A stretch of 64,000 nt of DNA from Cornus controversa. Lineage: Eukaryota; Streptophyta; Magnoliopsida; Cornales; Cornaceae. The stretch is taken from positions 40,440,755 through 40,504,754 of the forward strand of contig CM048853.1 of the NCBI GenBank assembly GCA_026545225.1, written 5' to 3'. A program made the position numbers and the translations under genes. The notes below the pieces were generated by a model. That model searched no databases. It worked only from the letters and a program-made list of their open reading frames with translations, and had not been told where the DNA came from. Numbering within the stretch: position 1 is the stretch's first letter; each line of letters begins with the position of its first letter. Positions 34,301 through 46,458 of the stretch are shown here, piece by piece.

Positions 34301-36567
34301 TTTGGTATCATGAAACTGATGTAAGTTAACTTTTGTTTTCTGTTTAATAATAAATCTACATGCTTTCATCTTGTCAATTTTCCTCTCATGTGTCCTGTGG
34401 CTGATGAATTAAGCTAGTATTTCTTTTTTTGTCAGCTTATGAATACTGCTTTTGACAATACTAGAAAAGAAGAATTCAATGAAGTTGAGTGGGCTGTTGA
34501 TCACACTCCTCATGTAAGTAGTTTCTTCTTTTTACATGCAGCTTGGTTATTTATTGCTATTATTGTTGTGACTCGATATCTTAAAACACCTATATTTTCG
34601 ACCATTTCTGATTGACGTGCAGCTGGTATGATATAGATTTTAGGTATGCTTTGAAGTATGATTATTTCCATGGATTTTTTCTTGAATGTACAAGTGTTGA
34701 TTTCCTTTCCTCCTCCTGCTGCTATTCTACTATTACGTTGATTTTGTGAATGTATATAAGTTTAATTTTCTCTTCTTCCTAGAAATGTATTTAACTTTTA
34801 TTTTTGTTCTTGTATATGTGGAGTTCTCAGGATCTTTGGTTGACTCCAACAAAGACCATTTATCTGGCACACTAGTGCCTAGAGGAAGTTCTCAGGATCT
34901 TTGGTTGACTCCAACAAAGACCATTTATCTGGCACACTAGTGCCTAGAGGAAGTTCTCATGCAGTTCTAGTTCTGCTTATGATTTACTCAGTAGAAGACT
35001 TTTTAATTTATAGTCAATGAACAAATCTTTCCTTAGAATACATGTTTGCTAATTGGCTATTGTGGGGTTTTTGATATTGATCATCTTTCTAATTAAAGGT
35101 CGAGCTTCAGAAGATGTTTATTTGCAGTCCCCTTGCTTGAGGTGCAATAACAGGCACCATGTTAATATGTTAGGATTCTTTCATGGCTTGTTCTCCATTA
35201 ACTAGTATCTGTTGTTTGCAAGGACTGATTACTTGTCTTCTTGTAGTTGGATCACCCTGTCTTTGGGATGCTCCAATTCATGACCATCCAAATCTGGGCC
35301 AATATTGGGAAAAACATTTCTGAATCTGTTTTTTATTAATACAAAATTCTTGAATTATTCTCTACTTAAATTCGCAGGTTCTCATTCCAGTTGCAAATGG
35401 TTCTGAAGAGATTGAAGTAGTAACAATTGTAGATATTCTACGGCGGGCAAAAGTGGACGTTGTGGTTGCTTCAGTTGAAAAATCCCCACAGATTTTGGCA
35501 TCCCAAGGCACAAAAATTGTTTCAGACAAGTCAATTGATAGTGCTTCTGAGTCAATATACGATTTGATCATCCTACCGGTAAGACAACAAAAATGGCTTA
35601 TAAATAAAACACTGCTTATATTGTGGTGTTTGGCTTTTTTCTTAGTGTTGATACTGAGTTGTAAAGGCTGGTGTTAAGACTTGGACATTTACTGACATCA
35701 TTTTTTAGAGTGTGGCGGTGTGCCTAGGTGGATCAATGCTACCCAAATGGTTGGGATATGGAATCTCAGTAAATCTAAGAGTCTTCAAAATATAATATCA
35801 GGGTCAGCTTAACTAGAGCTTTATGTTAAATTGCTGTATTGCCAGTCAACTGTTTGATAAGTGGGCGGACCTGCCAGTGCTGTTCTATCTGATATCTTAA
35901 ATGTGTAGGATAAGTGGTCCTTCACGAATATTTATTATTGTCAATACTTTTATAGACTTTGCTTTAATGTAACACAAATTGTTAGGTGCACCAGAGTAGT
36001 TGTGTTAGTACTTTCCTAATTTGTTCATTTTGTGCTTGCCTACTGCTCGAGCCTTGAAGTCAATAATAATTTACTGTACAGACAGTGTTCTTGGTCGTGT
36101 CATTCATCTCTGAGTAGTTATCAATACCAAATTTCAGGGAGGAATTGCTGGGGCAGAACGGTTACACAGATCCAAGATTCTAAAGAAGTTGCTTAAAGAA
36201 CAAGAATCGGCTGGAAGAGTATTTGGAGCAATCTGCTCTTCACCAGCAACACTGCAGAAACAAGGGTTGCTCAAGGTAAGTTGAAACAAGTTGATGCCTG
36301 CTTACTTTATTACCTGTGAAACATCGAAGTTTATTCTTCCTTAATGTAAAACAGGGCAGGAGAGCCACTGCTCATCCCTCTGTCATGAGCAAGCTCACCA
36401 ATGAAGCTGTGGATGGTGCCCAAGTAGTTATTGATGGTAAAATTATCACGAGCAAGGGACTTGCCACTGCAACAGATTTTGCATTGGCTATTGTGAGCAA
36501 GGTTTTTGGTCATGCAAGGGCAAGGAGTGTAGCAGAAGGACTGGTGTTTGCGTACCCCAAGAGCTAG
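31349..36567 (+). CDS. DJ1C: DJ1C-type chloroplast protein, tandem DJ-1/PfpI domains, eight exons
   Basis: Exons: 31349-31612, 31954-32154, 33179-33328, 33424-33603, 34436-34513, 35378-35578, 36138-36275, 36355-36567, all GT-AG and all phase 0, giving 474 residues (Arabidopsis DJ1C, about 472). Residues 1-88 are a Ser/Thr/Pro-rich plastid leader; Met19 is an alternative start. Domain 1 (about 89-265) and domain 2 (about 292-472) each carry the DJ-1 Glu (GTEAMEA, GSEEIEV), the nucleophile-elbow Cys (YGAICAAPA, Cys188; FGAICSSPA, Cys391) and the His (CHPAF, AHPSV). The ending [15 protein letters not shown] follows DJ1C rather than DJ1A/B. In Arabidopsis DJ1C is needed for chloroplast development and is reported to lack the conserved cysteine, which this protein keeps. 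A probable 3'-UTR intron (36605-36926) begins 37 bases after the stop. Confidence 0.93.
34822..34951. repeat. Exact 65-bp tandem duplication in a DJ1C intron
   Basis: 34822-34886 and 34887-34951 are identical as far as I can read, with the first bases of a third unit following (agttctca). Each holds gatctttggttgactccaac and ggcacactagtgcct. It is within intron 5, between exons 34436-34513 and 35378-35578. Identity implies a recent event. Confidence 0.92.
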
Positions 36568-37634
36568 ATGATTTAGCATGCAGTCCTTATGTATTCAAAG
36601 TACGGTAAGTACCCAATGCTGTGATAAGTGGAGCTATAGAGTCCCCAAATGAAATCAGCCAGAAGGGGACATTTTTTTTTACCAAGTGCTTGGTGATATG
36701 AGGATTTAAGTTTTTTACTATTTCATGACCAAAATTTTACGAAGAAATTGTCACAATTGGTTGCTGTGGTTGATCAATTCCTGACCCTGATTGTAAGCAG
36801 CGATCAAGCATCTTGGAATTTCTGCAGACATCACAAACTGAAGTAGGTGTTTCAATATTAAACAGGATGGCATTGGCATAAAATGGTTTAGTATCTTCAT
36901 GATTCAATGTATGTCTCTTGTTGCAGGTCCGAATTGGATTTTGGACTGGATGATCAGGATTGCGGTTGATTTTCTTGCATCATCTTGTTTGAGCCTTTAA
37001 GTCAATGGGATGAAGATGATGATGGCGGTGAGGCAAGATGGTGGTTATACTGTGTATTACTGGTTAACCCCTTTTCTCCTTGTAACCATATACAATGCGT
37101 CTGAAAGGTAAATAGTACTACAGTGCTCTACCATCAATCAACATATGATATCTAGACTCAGCAATATGATTTTTTGCAAAATTGGATATCCTGATATCAG
37201 TTTATTGTTTTATGCATACATCATGTATTTTAAATTTTTAACTCCCTTCAGAGTAGTCAGTTGGAATTGCTTTGAAGCTTGAATAACTTGTTAGAGAAAT
37301 TCAAAACACTTCATATTTTAAAGAGATCAGTTGAAAACTGACCAGGGTTAAACTTGGACTCCAGAAAAATAAGAAACATGATCGCATGGTCATCTTAGAT
37401 ATTCTTTTATTATTATTATTATTCTTTTTAATAATGTAATGTAACAAACAACATTTTGAGATAACCAATATTTTTCTGAATGGTTCCATCCAAGGTGATG
37501 AACTTCGATTCAACACTAAAATGTCATGTAAATCCATTCAAATTCAAGGGATAAAATATCAGATTTGTTTTATCGTCTTGTACATATTGTGTTGTATGTA
37601 GTTATGCTTCTTCAATTACGGGTCTATAGGTTGC
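36568..37634. other. 3' flank of DJ1C
   Basis: Probable 3'-UTR to about 37150, including a likely intron 36605-36926 (acg/gtaagt ... ttgcag). Beyond it I see no gene. Confidence 0.45.
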
Positions 37635-38238
37635 ACTAGGGGTGGCAATTTGTGTTTTCATGTTGTGTCGATATATAAGTATTCTATTAAACAGCTCAAT
37701 CCTAATCTGACCCATTTAATAACGTGTTAGAGATGTGTAATCCGTTTAATAAATATGTCATATAATCACAACTTGTTTAATAACCTTACTAAATAGCTCA
37801 ATCTTAATCCGACTGATTTAATAATCATATCAGAGACGTGTAATTCGTTTAATAAACATGTCTTATAATCACAATTCGTTTAATAATATTTTTAATCCAT
37901 TTAAGTTATATGATATAAGTTTCTCCACCTCTTAAAAATCTCTATGAAGTTCATATAAAAAATAAAGTAAATATTTATACATAAATTCTAAAATCAAATT
38001 TATATATATTTCAAAAATATACTAAGGTAATTCAACAACCGGAAAGACATCATAGTAATTTTATCCTTGCTAAAAAACACTAAAATATATGAATAACTCA
38101 TATTGTAATCGTATTACAGTCGAACAATTTAAACTCAAATTCAACATAATTTTTGTTTGTCGTGTTCATGTCAACCCGTCTATTAAACGCATGGTGTTAG
38201 TATCATATTATTGTGTCCGGTCTAATTTGCCACTCTAG
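37635..38238. mobile_element. TIR element with an internal duplication
   Basis: The left end CTAGGGGTGGCAATTTGTGT is matched at the right by the inverse of aatttgccactctag. Inside, a segment with the phrase gtgtaatccgtttaataaa is repeated about 110 bp later as gtgtaattcgtttaataaa. Such ctaggggtggcaa ends are common in plant DNA transposon derivatives. No coding frame and no clear target duplication. Confidence 0.5.
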
Positions 38239-38938
38239 ATAATACATATTCTTGAGACCAATAATCCAACAAGGAGCCAGCCCACCAGAAGCTTGTACGG
38301 TCCTCGTAGCTGTATGAAAAGCACCAAAGTCCTCTCTTTAGCGTACGTGTCAAGCAACTGCATGCACGTACTTGGCACCAATAGCTTTGCTCCCCACCAA
38401 AGAAAGATGCTTTTACATTAAAGCTTGGAATTATTAGATATTCCCCACCAAATTTGATTTCAAATAAAGAGCCCCTGTATATCGTAAATGGTATAAAAGG
38501 TGGGGTGTTTAATTTCTTTTCTTTCTTTTTTCACTCAACAGTTATTATATTATAGCAATTCAAATTTTGATTAAAATAAAAAGATAAGAATAAACGATCA
38601 TACTTGTTTAATTGAAAAATGATAAAAGTGGCGATGGATTGACGTGGCACTCATTAAAAGGATGGATTCTTATTAGTCAATGATGTGGCACTCATTAAAA
38701 GAACACTCATTGTAGTCGGTCGGTACCACATCGGTGATCCTTCGGTTGCTCTCTTCTTGTTTTTTGTAGGCTAGCGTTGACTCAAATCGTGTAACGATTT
38801 CTACTTCATCAATTAACGTTGTCTGTGGAAAGAACGAATTTGACTGTTCTACACGAAGCATGATACACCTACGATCTGTGTTATAGACTAGAGCTGGACA
38901 AACTGGCAGGAAGGTTCGGACCAACTGGCAGTACCCTC

Positions 38939-39170
38939 CTGTTGGTCATAATTCGCAAGCTGGTCTGGATACCCTGTCTATCACAACCTGCCAGCCGGTT
39001 CGGATCCTCTTGTTGGTCACAATCCGCAGGCAGTTCTGGATCCTCTTGTCGGTCACAATTCGCAGACAGTTCTGGATCCTCCCGTCGATTACAGTCTGAT
39101 AGTCGGTCCAGATCTCCTATCGATTATAATCTCCCAGCCGGCAGGACCCTCCTCTCGGTCATAACCTTCC
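38939..39170. repeat. Minisatellite near the 5' end of the Tat fossil
   Basis: About six diverged units of roughly 36 bp, each with a core like ggtcacaattcgcag followed by agttctggatcctc. Arrays in the leader of Tat elements are common. Confidence 0.75.
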
Positions 39171-42100
39171 CGTCCGTGAAGACGGTGTCCTAAGGGTTTA
39201 GGAGTATCAGAATCCTCGAGTGGGAGGAGGGGGCATGTCTCGTTCACCTGATTCCGTCTGAAAGAGGTTGTATTCATGGAGATTCAGGGCAGGTATGAGA
39301 AAATGCTTATTATGACTTGAAGATGCAGAACCTCAAAGCTAAAGTTGAAAGTATGACCCATGCCATGAAAGGAAAGGGTCCTACCATAGTGAAAGATCTT
39401 GTCCAACAAACTAATCTCCCTTTTAGCTCTGGAGTAATGAGTTGTCATTTACCTAAGCAGTTCAAGATAGCAACCCTTAAAAACTTCGATGGGACCAAGG
39501 ATCCACTAGACCACCTTGAGACCTACAAGGCTCTGATGTACCTATAAGGAGTGCTAAATGAGATTATGTGCAGAGCTTTTCCCACTACATTGAAAGGTTC
39601 TGCTCAGGCATGGTTCAATAGCCTGAAACCAACGTCAATACATTCTTTCAAAGAATTGAGCCGATTATTTGTGAGTAATTTCATTGTAGCCTGTAAACAC
39701 AGGAAAACTGTAACCTATCTTCTGGACGTAAGACAGAACAAGGGAGAATCACTGAGAGACTATATCAACCGATTTAACAGAGAAATGCTGCAGGTCAATG
39801 CTTTGGACAACAAGGTGGCTACTATCACATTTATGGGAGGCTTTGCAGCCCTCAAATTTTTTATGTTATTTTTCTAAACATCCACCAGAAAGTATGTCAG
39901 AGCTACTCCTGAAGGCCTAAAAATACATGAATGTTGAAGATGCTCTAGACTCGCGTAAGAAAAAAAGAGGTGATGATAGGAAGATGGACAAGAAAAGGGG
40001 AGAACACTCTATTAATGAAGAGAGGGACCCCAAATACAGCAATACAACGTGAGATCAGGGTGATAGGTCATCACAATGAGATAATGGTCTCAGTTTTACC
40101 CCCATTAAACACAGTAATAAGCCAGATTCTCCTATATATTCAAGATGATCCGACAGTGACATAGCCTTCAAAACTGAGAACTGATCCCGCGAGAAGACCT
40201 TGCTATAAATATTACAAGTTTCACTGTGATCATGGATATGATACGGATGAGTGCATCGACTTAAATAAGCAAATTGAAAGTCTGATCTGCAGGGGGCAAC
40301 TGCGTAGATTTGTGGTTGGAGATGAGAAAGGAGCACAGAACCGCCTGCGTGAAGGTAAAGACGACAACACTCGAAGAAACCCCCCATTGGGAGAGATCAG
40401 GGTTTTCTTTGGAGGATTTGTAGGTGGTGGAAAGTCCAAAGCGACTCGTAAAGTGCATATGAGAAAAGTTAGAGATTTTTACGAAGTGGGCGAGGTAAGC
40501 GAGTTACGTCCCTAAACTAAACACCTTTAAATAAAAGACTAAGCCATAACTTTTTCAAAGGCAGATGCGGTGGAAATTCAACAACCACATGATGATGCTT
40601 CAGTAGTCACATTGATCATCGCCAATTTCATAATCAGGTAGGTATTGATCGACAATGGTAGTTCTGCTGACATCCTATTTGTAGAAGCCTTCGACTAGAT
40701 GAATATTGGTAGGGAAAGACTCAAACCTACCAAGTTCCTACTTATCGAATTCTCTGGGGAGAAGCTTTTTTCGCTTGGTGTCATTACCCTTTCAATTACT
40801 ACTGGCGCAAGTCCAAGACAAGTCACAAAGATGGTGGTCTTCTTTGTGGTGGACTGTCCATCTACTTATAATGTTATTGTGGGGAGAGTTACGTTGAATG
40901 CTATGAAGGCAATGACATCCACTTACCACATCTTCATATGATTCCCCACTTATTATGGCGTTGGAGAGCTAATGGGAGATCAAGTTACTGCCAGGGAGTG
41001 CTACACCACTTCTCTGAAAGAGAAGAAGCTGCTAGAGACATTAAGTATAGAGGGCCTGGAAGTCGGAAGCGAATAAAAGGTCCGTCATGCAGAGCCAATA
41101 GAAAAACTAGTTGAAGTCGATTTGTATGAGCTAGAAGCCAATAAGAAAGTGAGCATTAGGTCATCTCTCTCACTCATTGCTCGCTGAGAACTTGTTTAAT
41201 TCCTCAAAATAAATCGGGATGTATTTGCCTGGTCCCACGAAGACGTGCCTGGGATTGACCTAGTATTTATTGTGCATCGATTGAATGTTGATCCTATTGC
41301 GAAGCTCGTCAGACAAAAGAGACAAATTTTCTTTTCAGAAAGAAATTTGGTGATATCTGAAGAGGTAGATAAGTTGTTGAAAGCTAACTTTGTGCAAGAA
41401 TCACATTATCCGGACTAACTAGCGAATGTAGTCTTGGTAAAGAAATCCAACTGTAGGTGGCGCCTTTGTGTAGATTTCACCGATCTATACAGGGCGTGCC
41501 CAAAAGATAATTTTCATCTCCCACAGATCGATATGCTCGTAGAAGGAACAGTTGGATATGAGCGCCTTGGTTTCATGGATGCTTATTCCGGTTATAATCA
41601 AATCTCAATGCATCCACCAGATCAAGAAAATACATCTTTCATTATAGAGAGAGTGTTGTACTATTATACAGTGATGCCGTTTGGTTTGAAGAATGCGGGT
41701 GCAACCTATTAGAGGTTGGTCAACATGATGTTTAAAATACAGATTGACAAAAACATGGAAGTATATGTTGATGACATGCTCGTCAAAAGTCTAAAAGCCA
41801 CAGATCATTTGGGCGATTTGCAGGAAGCCTTCAAGTAGACTTTGGAGTGTGAACGGGCCCTGATTGACATAAAACAGTATCTCAACTAAGCCCCACTCTT
41901 GTCTCGTGCAAACCCTGGTGAAGAATTGTACCTGTATTTGGCTGTTTCTCCTGTGACGGTCAATTTCGCATTGATACGGGAAGACGAAGGGGTTCAAAGG
42001 CTTGTATACTATGCCAGTAAGGTACTTTGAGGGGTTAAAGAAAGGTGTCATATGATGGAGAAACTAGCATTTGCCCTGGTCATGTCAGCTAGGAAACTTA

Positions 42101-42810
42101 TGTCATACTTCCAAGCACACTTGATAGTGGTATTGACTGATTATCCACTCTGGTAAGAATTGTTACCGAGTATCCTATGGGCTTACAGGACCACGACTAA
42201 AACGCTAACTGGGGAAACTCCTTATCTTCTAGCTTTTGGAAGTGAGGTTGTAGTCCTAGTGGAAATCGGGTTGGAAAGTTATTGAACTAAATATTATGAG
42301 CCCGATCGCCATGCAAGAGAACTGATGGCAAGCGTTGATTTCGTTGAAAAAAAGAAGAAAACAGGCCCGAGTTAGGGTGGCAGCAAATCAACAAGGTATG
42401 TCTTGATATTACAATGCCCAAATCAAGCAAAGAATGTTTCAACTTGGAGATTTAGTTCTCCATGAAGTTACTCTGACAACTAAGGGCCCAGACACAAGAA
42501 AGTTGACCCCCCTAATTGGGAAAGCCCCTACAAAATCATTCGCACTAAAAGGCAAAGCGGCATACTGGTTAGAAACACTAGAAGGGAAACAGCTAGCCCA
42601 TCTCTGGAACGCTAAGTATTTGAGGAAATTCTATCAATAAGGCTTATTACGGTTGTTTTTCACTTTGTTAGTTTCAGTTTAATTTTAGTTTAGTGACATC
42701 TTTTAGAGCAGTAGCTTAGAGGCTTTCTAAATGGCCTTAATTGTTATTTGAACATCAATGAAATTTCTTTTTTATATTTGTTAATGCAATAGAAAACAAT
42801 AAATTAAATA

Positions 42811-43345
42811 ACCAACCCCATTGGAGCGCACCTCATTTAGGGGGCTTTTAATGAAAAAGGCGGGATAAATTAATTCCGAGAATATTGTCAACCAACCTTA
42901 TTGGGCCATACTTCATTTAAGGGGCCTTTAATAAAAAAGGCGGGATAAATTAATTCCGATAACATTGTTAACCAATCCCATTGGGACACACATCATTTAG
43001 AGGGCCTTTAACGAAAAATACGTGATGAATTAATTCCGAGAACATTGTCAACCAACCCCATTAGGCACACCTCATTGAGTGGACCTTTAATGAAAAAGAA
43101 GAGATGAATTAGTTCCGAGAACATTGTTAACCAACCATATTGGAGCACACCTTATTTAGGGGACTTTTAATACAAAAGACGAGATGAATTAATTCTGAGA
43201 ACATTGTTAACCAAATCCATTAAGGCACACCTCATTAAAAAGGGCCTTTAATGAAAATGTGGAATGAATTAATTCTGAGAATATTATTAATTAACCCCAT
43301 TGGGACACACCTTATTAAAAGAATCTTTTCCCAAAAATAAAGTTT
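42811..43345. repeat. 80-bp tandem repeat, about seven units, in the Tat fossil
   Basis: Units begin at about 42811, 42891, 42971, 43051, 43130, 43210 and 43290. Each holds accaaccccattggg, cacacctcattt, gggcctttaatgaaaa and aattaattccgagaa. It lies between the pol remnants and the antisense frame. Known behaviour: such arrays in Tat elements can seed satellite DNA. Unit divergence is about 10-20% by eye. Confidence 0.88.
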
Positions 43346-43960
43346 TGATTCTAAGAAGGTTACACGATACAAGTGTAGTAAATTGCAAAAATTTACTTAG
43401 GTACACATGATAAGAAAATATTAAATTATTACTGACATTAGGTTATAGGCTTTGAAAAATAGCAAGGTAAGGCAAAAGCTCGCAGGCTTGCTAACACCAC
43501 AAAAATAATAATACTATTAAAGCCTATTACAAAAATATAAAAATCAATGGCCCTGATTGTCGGCGTTGCTTAGTTAAAGCCGAAAAAAGTCCATTCCTGG
43601 GAATTCACCCTACGCCAACTGTCAAAAAAATTGAACCCCTTGGCGTATGACTGATCACATATTTTGTCAAACTCGAGCGAGTCTTTGAACTGCTCAACAG
43701 CATTAACCCTAGGCATGTCAGCATTAAGCTTGACCACTTCCTCTCGTTAATGACGGAGTTGGGAGTTGGGAGTTGAGGGCGTCAACCTCACCTACATGGG
43801 AAGCATAAGAATCACGTAGGGATTCCATCTCAGAGTTCAAGTTTGCCCGCTCTGTGCCAAAGTTTACCTTTTTTGCGTCAAAAACAACTCTCTGTGTGAA
43901 GAGAGTACCTTCCGTCCATAAGAGGCGATTAGAGATGCACTGAGCAAAGGTAATGCCCTG

Positions 43961-45303
43961 TTAACATGTAAAATGATATATAAATACATGACATAAGTGT
44001 GATGTAAGTGCAGAAGGGGGTGAAGAAAGACAAACTTTAGCCAGGTTTGCTATAAGATGACCCGTGGTTGCATTTGCTCCCAACGCATCCGCGTGCTCTA
44101 GATCATTCTGTAGAACAAATTGGCTTGCTTTGGCAATATCATATTGAGGGTCAGCTGGCATCGAGTCATTACTGGCTGCGGCCGCAAAAGATGTTTGGGA
44201 GTTTCTGCCCCCGAATAACTGAGTTAACGACACCCTGAATGAATTTGAGTTGGGGTGAAGTCCCAGCTGAAGGGGAAGACAACATGCTCCCTTGCCCAAG
44301 GACTATAGGCTTTCGTTGCCTTTTTAGGGCAGAAGGTGAAGAGCTAGATGCAACACCTGTTGCCCGAACAACAATATCCTTATCAATCTTTCTCTAAGCG
44401 GAACCTACACATTTTCTCAAAATGATAGTAAGTATATATAATACATTTAGAATCGAAAAAGACATAAGGGAAAAGAGTACATAACCCGTTTTACTATAGG
44501 GTAGGGTTTGTAGCGTAGTGAGGTCAACCCTTCATCCGAAGTAAGAGCCAACGCGTCCTTCACCGGGTGTTCAAACGCCTTTTTTAGACTCTCTTCCTCC
44601 TCTTATGTCACTTTAGGTTGGGGCCTCGCAACTATGTGAGGGTGTGCGAGATCAGTTCTTAATTCATAGAGGCAAAAAAGTGCAACAGATATATGAAGTA
44701 GAAATAAAAGCATTTGTGTTTACTTGAGATGTCATAATCAGTCTAATGGCGGGGAGTGGTAAAGGGTGGTAGTTCCCAGCACCCTGAAACGAAGAAAAAA
44801 TGTTCCTTCCAGCCTTTGATATGTGTACTACTGTCAATCGTCACCAACGTTTTGGACAAACTTTTTCCAGAGGAGCGGCCATGAAAATGGTGCCAATCTA
44901 AATTGCTTAAAATGGTATAGCAAGAGAGATATTCATTCGTGGAAAGTGACTCATTCCCACATGCTTTCCATAGAACCACACAGGCCATGAGTAACCTCCA
45001 AGAATTGGGAGTGATCTGAGATGGGCAAAGATTTTCTGTGTTGAGTATATCTTTCACGAACTCTAGAATTGGAAAGCATAGGCCACAGGTGAATGCACTT
45101 TTGTAGAAGCACGTTTCTCCTCCGATAATGGAATATGCCATTTTTGCACTAGTATGTGCCCGAGGATAGATCCCAACCAGAAAATAGCAAGCAACGAGCT
45201 CTCCTACTTCTCGGGGGGGCATGGTAGACTGCAAATCTTGGCATTTTGTGTAACCCTCCATAAATGAAATCAACACTATGTTGGAAAGGTGATTCGAGGG
45301 CAA
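43961..45303 (-). other. Antisense extra reading frame of the Tat fossil
   Basis: Two open stretches on the minus strand, 44743-45303 and 43961-44299, lie between pol and the 3' terminal repeat and run opposite to gag-pol. The longer one carries EVGELVACYFLVGIYPRAH, PNSWRLLMACVVLWKAC and KGWKEHFFFVSG. These fit the domain that databases label putative gypsy-type transposon protein (Transposase_28), known as an antisense extra ORF in Retand-like Tat elements. Its function is unknown. Part of a fossil; family assignment from recall. Confidence 0.6.
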
Positions 45304-45589
45304 ATGGTTGTGAGCAAGGTTTTGTGAAATTGTGGCGAAGGAAATAATACCAGCGGGCTAGGGAAAAAGAAATGGAATCAAATTATTGCATGAGATGGTG
45401 ATAAGCAATGGGCATACATGCATTTTTATAGGCTATGTGCAACAACTATTTAACTAAAAGATAACTTGTAAAAGCAACGTTCATAATGCAACGTTCACAT
45501 TGCAACGTTTATATTGCAACGGTCGCGAGGGCATGTAACTGCGTGTGAGGCAAGGTCCCAAGGTCCTGGGGTAGCAATAGATCTAGCGC

Positions 45590-45880
45590 TAAGGAGGCCA
45601 GTCGATTACTGACTGACCCCGAAGAGGTCCGGCCGGTCACTGCCGGACCCAAGAAGGCTTGCTAGTCAATTGTCGAGCTCCAATGAGGTCTGGCTGGTCG
45701 CTGTCGGGCCCTAAAGGGGGCCAACCAGCCACTGTCGGACCCCAAGGAGGCCTGGCTAATCATTATCAGACCCCAAAGGTCCGATCGGTCGTCGTCGGAC
45801 CTATGGAGGCTGGCCAGCCACTACCGAACCCCAATGAGGTCCGACCGGTCACTACTGGGCCTGTAAGTCTGGCCCGTTAA
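45590..45880. repeat. GC-rich minisatellite near the 3' end of the Tat fossil
   Basis: About eight diverged units of 36-39 bp, each with a core like gaggtccggccggtcactg followed by tcggacccca. It resembles, in unit length and in the ggtca core, the array at 38939-39170 at the other end of the element. Much more GC-rich than its surroundings. Confidence 0.8.
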
Positions 45881-46458
45881 TTACCAAGCCTTAAGGGAGA
45901 CGTTGGGCAAAAGTCAAAGATCTAGTTCATACGGGTATTTCTATTAATGTTCATATGGTCTCAGTCTCTCACCCGATGTAAAGACAAAATACCCTACGAA
46001 CTCCTGGATTGTCTGAGGGAGGTTGTCTGCAATCCCAACAGAGTCATCAAATAAATTGCAGAACATAATATTCCTGAGATTCGATAAACGACTCATGAAT
46101 AAGGGGCAACTGATGAGAGAATTTGACTCCCATTAAATTTGGATAACATGGAGGAAGAACAGTGTCAATAAACCTTAACGAGACTCTCCTACTTTTCGAT
46201 GAATTGTGGGTCTAAAGAGGTGGTTTCCTAGTTAGATACAAAGTGTAACTCGCCTCTATAAATACATGGGCGATTTTTTAACTAGGTACGCAATCAATAC
46301 CCATTCAATGCATTTACAACTTCTTAAGCCTTTCCGATTCTAACTTAATCGTCGAAGTATAGTCGGTCGGCACCACATCGGTATTCCTTCAGTTGCTCTC
46401 TTTTTGTTTTTTGCAGACCAGCGTTGACCTGGATCATGCGTCAATTTTTGCTTCATCA

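Larger units (their letters stand above)
38713..46458 (+). mobile_element. Tat-lineage Ty3/gypsy retrotransposon fossil
   Basis: About 7.7 kb, plus strand. Terminal repeats: 38713-38811 and 46111-46458 (TGATGAGAGA ... CTTCATCA), unequal in length, differing at roughly 15-20% of shared positions by eye, so not recent. Primer-site-like sequence follows at 38812. Parts in order: minisatellite (38939-39170), gag with AWFNSLKP and a CCHC-like knuckle (about 39310-40300), protease-like region (40560-40950), reverse transcriptase with FMDAYSGYNQI, MPFGLKNAGATY and VYVDDMLVKS (41200-41800), RNase-H- and integrase-derived pieces (41830-42640), an 80-bp tandem array, an antisense reading frame, a second minisatellite, then the 3' repeat. 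Gag style, antisense frame and 3' arrays point to the Tat/Retand group. It is broken in several places. Confidence 0.85.
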
